The notes under the pieces are model-generated. The model had not been told where the DNA came from. It saw nothing but the letters and a program-made list of their open reading frames with translations, and ran no database searches. This document shows, one piece after another, positions 5,702 through 7,101 of a stretch of 7,101 nt of DNA; the stretch's first letter is position 1; every line of letters starts with the position of its first letter. Origin of the DNA: Nitrospira sp. ST-bin4 (GTDB taxonomy: Bacteria; Nitrospirota; Nitrospiria; Nitrospirales; Nitrospiraceae); assembly GCA_002083565.1 (NCBI GenBank), contig MSXM01000013.1, positions 23,290 to 30,390 of the forward strand, written 5' to 3'. Position numbers and translations under genes: made by a program.

Positions 5702-6010
5702 ATGGTATTGCTTGAATTCAGTATGTCGCCGCTGGGAAAGAGCGAGAGCGTTGGGAAGTATGTGGCCCGCTCGCTCGACATTATCGATAAGAGCGGAGTG
5801 CCCTATCGGTTGAATCCGATGGGCACGGTGTTGGAAGGGGAATGGGATGACGTGTTCGGCGTGGTTAAGCAATGTTATGAACGGATGAGAAAGGACTGCA
5901 AGCGCATTTCCTGCACAGTGAAGGTGGATTATCGCAAAGGCCATAAGGGCCGTTTACAGAGTAAAGTGGCGACTATCGAAAAAACGCTCAAGCGCTCAAT
6001 CAAGCAGTGA
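5702..6010 (+). CDS. MTH1187 family (DUF77) thiamine-binding-fold protein
   Basis: The 102-residue product matches the small MTH1187/YkoF-like family: an N-terminal VLLEFSMSPLGKSESVGKYVARSLDIID, then a central SGVPYRLNPMGTVLEGEWDDVFGVVKQCYE, and a C-terminal amphipathic helix (SKVATIEKTLKR). The fold is a ferredoxin-like alpha/beta unit that assembles as tetramers, and related proteins bind thiamine or its precursor HMP. The conserved M40-G41-T42 plus E45 and the SP pair at 9-10 are characteristic. The start is very secure: AAGGAGGAG at 5691-5699 lies just upstream of the ATG. It is downstream of the siroheme gene but separated by array D, and upstream of the pyr promoter, so it is probably not tightly coupled to either. 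Actual ligand here is unknown. Confidence 0.9.
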   Translation: MVLLEFSMSPLGKSESVGKYVARSLDIIDKSGVPYRLNPMGTVLEGEWDDVFGVVKQCYERMRKDCKRISCTVKVDYRKGHKGRLQSKVATIEKTLKRSIKQ

Positions 6011-6025
6011 GCGGACTGAGGGGAA

Positions 6026-6132
6026 TAGGAGCTGATGGCCGATGGCATATGGCACGTAATCGGATCGTGGGATTCGCTCGCTTCGAAGCCCTCTCCGGTT
6101 CCCTACCATCAGCCATACGCCATTCGCTCTTT
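6026..6132. repeat. Heptad inverted array E (NNATGGC type)
   Basis: The left arm has a cap TAGGAGC (6026-6032) then TGATGGC (6033), CGATGGC (6040) and ATATGGC (6047). The right arm, after a 51-base spacer, has ACCATCA (6105), GCCATAC (6112), GCCATTC (6119) and the cap GCTCTTT (6126-6132). The arms are clear inverted copies at the level of ATGGC/GCCAT every seven bases, with the cap heptads at the outer ends as in arrays B and C. It lies between the MTH1187 gene and the pyr promoter. Confidence 0.82.
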
Positions 6133-6145
6133 CGGCTGGGTACGC

Positions 6146-6174
6146 TTGACAGCGGCAGGGTGATTTCGTAGTAT
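6146..6174 (+). promoter_or_regulatory. Sigma-70 promoter of the pyrR operon
   Basis: A perfect TTGACA (6146-6151) is followed after 17 bp by TAGTAT (6169-6174, four of six to TATAAT). Transcription is predicted to begin at about 6181, which is precisely where the PyrR-binding hairpin starts. This is the best promoter in the window. Confidence 0.75.
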
Positions 6175-6180
6175 GCGAAA

Positions 6181-6295
6181 GCCTTTAACGCTCATCCTGT
6201 GAGGTGAGCAAGGAGTTTGTTATGACAAGTGCTCCGGCCTGTGCCGGGTTCTGCAATGCAACCTTCTCACCAGGATACGGTGGGGAGGTTTTTTT
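6181..6295 (+). promoter_or_regulatory. pyr operon leader: PyrR-dependent transcription attenuator
   Basis: Three alternative RNA structures can be read. (1) PyrR-binding hairpin: CCTT 6182-6185 pairs with AAGG 6210-6213; a TAAC bulge (6186-6189) follows; 6190-6196 pairs with 6203-6209 in seven pairs including one U-G; the loop 6197-6202 is CUGUGA, matching the CNGNGA hexaloop of known PyrR sites. (2) Antiterminator: 6203-6213 (GGTGAGCAAGG) pairs with 6262-6271 (CCTTCTCACC) with only C6209 bulged. (3) Terminator: 6261-6271 pairs with 6279-6289. The antiterminator shares strands with both others. From the Bacillus model, UMP-loaded PyrR would stabilise (1), freeing 6261-6271 to form the terminator when pyrimidines are plentiful. 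Confidence 0.85.
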
Positions 6296-6338
6296 ATGCC
6301 GATTCGCCGAGGCTGGGCCGGCATACGATAGAAAGTAA
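6222..6338 (+). CDS. Possible 38-codon leader ORF in the pyr attenuator
   Basis: AAGGAG at 6210-6215 lies six bases before ATG 6222, and the frame runs 38 codons to TAA 6336-6338, through the terminator hairpin. It ends seven bases before the proposed GTG start of pyrR, so reinitiation could couple the two. Its Shine-Dalgarno is inside the PyrR-binding hairpin and antiterminator, so either structure would hide it. The peptide (starting MTSAPACAGFC) has no recognisable domain. It may simply be chance coding in a leader. Confidence 0.35.
   Translation: MTSAPACAGFCNATFSPGYGGEVFLCRFAEAGPAYDRK
6261..6295 (+). terminator. Intrinsic terminator of the pyr attenuator
   Basis: ACCTTCTCACC (6261-6271) and GGTGGGGAGGT (6279-6289) form an uninterrupted 11-bp stem including two G-U pairs around a seven-base loop, followed directly by T at 6289-6295 (seven T counting the last stem base). 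It lies about 80-115 bases after the predicted transcript start and 50 bases before pyrR. Confidence 0.88.
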
Positions 6339-6345
6339 GCGTAAC

Positions 6346-6906
6346 GTGACTACTGGAAACCATGCACAACGGGACGATGTGCGAGTCGTGATGGACGCCG
6401 GCGACATCGCCCGCGCGCTGACCCGCATCGCCCATGAAATCGTGGAACGCAATAAGGGCGTGAAGGATTTGGCATTGGTCGGCATTCGCACGGGTGGCGT
6501 GCATCTGGCCCATCGGCTGGTGAAACGTATTCAGAGTATCGAAGGAGCGCAGATTCCTATCGGTGAGTTGGACATCACGCTCTATCGAGACGATCTCGCG
6601 CTTCGCAAGAATCAGCCGGTGTTGAGGAAAACATCCGTTCCGTTCGATATGGCGGACAAGGTGGTGGTGTTGGTGGATGATGTGCTGTTTACCGGGCGGA
6701 CGATACGTGCGGCGATGGACGGGTTGATGGATTTTGGACGGCCGGGAGAGATTCAGCTCGCGGTGTTGGTGGATCGCGGCCATCGGCAGCTGCCGATCAA
6801 AGCCAATTACATCGGGAAGAATCTTCCCACGTCGCGAGAAGAAAAAGTCCAGGTGTTGTTGGAAGAAGGCGGGGAAGATGACCGCGTGGTCATCTTCAAG
6901 GCATGA
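6346..6906 (+). CDS. pyrR: Bifunctional pyr operon regulator / uracil phosphoribosyltransferase PyrR
   Basis: The 186-residue protein is close to B. subtilis PyrR (181 residues). The segment from VVMDAGDIARALTRIAHEIVERNKG through VGIRTGGVHLA aligns with the family start. GELDITLYRDDL (73-84) follows, then the PRPP-binding loop VLVDDVLFTGRT (108-119) and LVDRGHRQLPIKANYIGKNLPTS (141-163). T26, R27, H30, R144 and H146 are at positions implicated in RNA binding. PyrR binds UMP and the pyr leader RNA to cause attenuation, and has UPRT activity making UMP from uracil and PRPP. GTG 6346 is chosen as start by family length; GTG 6379 (175 residues) is also possible. An upstream GTG at 6229 would add 39 residues that read across the terminator and match nothing in the family. 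pyrB follows after 13 bp. Confidence 0.93.
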   Translation: MTTGNHAQRDDVRVVMDAGDIARALTRIAHEIVERNKGVKDLALVGIRTGGVHLAHRLVKRIQSIEGAQIPIGELDITLYRDDLALRKNQPVLRKTSVPFDMADKVVVLVDDVLFTGRTIRAAMDGLMDFGRPGEIQLAVLVDRGHRQLPIKANYIGKNLPTSREEKVQVLLEEGGEDDRVVIFKA

Positions 6907-6909
6907 TGC

Positions 6910-6917
6910 GGAGGAGG
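6910..6917 (+). promoter_or_regulatory. Ribosome binding site of pyrB
   Basis: GGAGGAGG lies two to seven bases upstream of the ATG at 6920, in the 13-bp gap after the pyrR stop codon, which fixes the pyrB start. Confidence 0.8.
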
Positions 6918-6919
6918 CC

Positions 6920-7101
6920 ATGAGTCTCAAGCGCAAAGATTTGCTGAGTCTGGCGTCTTTGTCCGTGGATGAGATCGCGCTCATTCTTGAGACGGCAGAC
7001 TCCTTCAAGGAAGTGACGGGCCGTGAGATCAAGAAGGTGCCGGCGCTGCGAGGGAAGACCGTCGTCAATCTGTTTTTCGAGCCGAGCACAAGAACCCGCA
7101 C
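6920..7101 (+). CDS. pyrB: Aspartate carbamoyltransferase catalytic subunit, N-terminal part (3' truncated)
   Basis: The first 60 codons are present before the window ends. MSLKRKDLLSLASLSVDEIALILETA followed by SFKEV is the usual N-terminal helix region of PyrB. FFEPSTRTR at the end contains the STRTR loop that binds the phosphate of carbamoyl phosphate in aspartate carbamoyltransferase. The enzyme makes N-carbamoyl-L-aspartate, the first committed step of pyrimidine synthesis. Ornithine carbamoyltransferase shares the STRTR motif, but the position directly behind pyrR, and the GREIKKVPALRGKTVVNLFFEPSTRTR type of lead-in, favour PyrB. The start is set by GGAGGAGG at 6910-6917. It is cotranscribed with pyrR and under the leader attenuator. 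Confidence 0.92.
   Translation, partial: MSLKRKDLLSLASLSVDEIALILETADSFKEVTGREIKKVPALRGKTVVNLFFEPSTRTR

Noticed and set aside
1043..6132. Reading the heptad arrays as CRISPR or as transposon ends
   Set aside because: Units are 7 bp without spacers of constant size, arms are inverted, there is no cas or transposase gene, and no flanking target-site duplication was seen.
6229..6345. GTG at 6229 as the pyrR start
   Set aside because: It would add 39 residues translated from the terminator hairpin; these do not resemble any PyrR N terminus, and known PyrR proteins begin close to the VVMDAGDIARAL segment.
6220..7101. A 293-codon open frame on the minus strand opposite pyrR and pyrB
   Set aside because: It overlaps two clearly recognised genes and the attenuator, and its sequence has no recognisable domain and is rich in His and Arg, as expected for an antisense shadow.

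Overview
The window looks like a chromosomal stretch from a Nitrospira-like bacterium (phylum Nitrospirota). This is inferred from moderately GC-rich coding, the housekeeping gene mix and the style of the short intergenic repeats; no rRNA or other marker is present, so the assignment is tentative. There are eleven protein genes: nine complete single-domain proteins or enzymes, plus partial genes at both edges. No tRNA, rRNA, transposase, CRISPR array or phage gene was seen.

Layout. 1-315: 3' end of a zinc-type (MDR) dehydrogenase. 604-1038: twin-CBS-domain protein. 1125-2064, minus strand: a thioredoxin-like [2Fe-2S] ferredoxin followed by a MoaB/MogA molybdopterin enzyme. 2270-2713, minus: a gamma-glutamylcyclotransferase-fold protein. 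2874-3392, plus: an unrecognised protein with one membrane segment. 3573-3902, minus: a small Rieske ferredoxin. 4064-4609, plus: an HNH endonuclease-family protein. 4898-5524: a Met8/CysG-N siroheme-synthesis dehydrogenase. 5702-6010: an MTH1187-type thiamine-binding-fold protein. 6346-7101: pyrR and the start of pyrB, the head of a pyrimidine biosynthesis operon.

Two things stand out. First, the pyrR leader (about 6146-6295) contains a complete transcription attenuator readable from sequence alone: a TTGACA-17-TAGTAT promoter, a PyrR-binding hairpin with a CNGNGA hexaloop beginning at the predicted transcript start, an antiterminator, and an intrinsic terminator with seven T. The three RNA structures are mutually exclusive. 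A possible 38-codon leader ORF, whose Shine-Dalgarno lies inside the PyrR hairpin, overlaps all of this.

Second, six intergenic gaps each carry a pair of inverted arrays of degenerate 7-bp repeats flanking a central spacer. The heptad sequence differs between gaps (ATGGC-, CGTGAG-, GTTTC- and GCGAC-types), but the 7-bp period and inverted layout are kept. They sit in six of the seven gaps that lie downstream of a gene's 3' end at a likely transcription-unit boundary. They are absent from both divergent gaps and from the two likely intra-operon gaps. This family is the best candidate here for an undescribed element.
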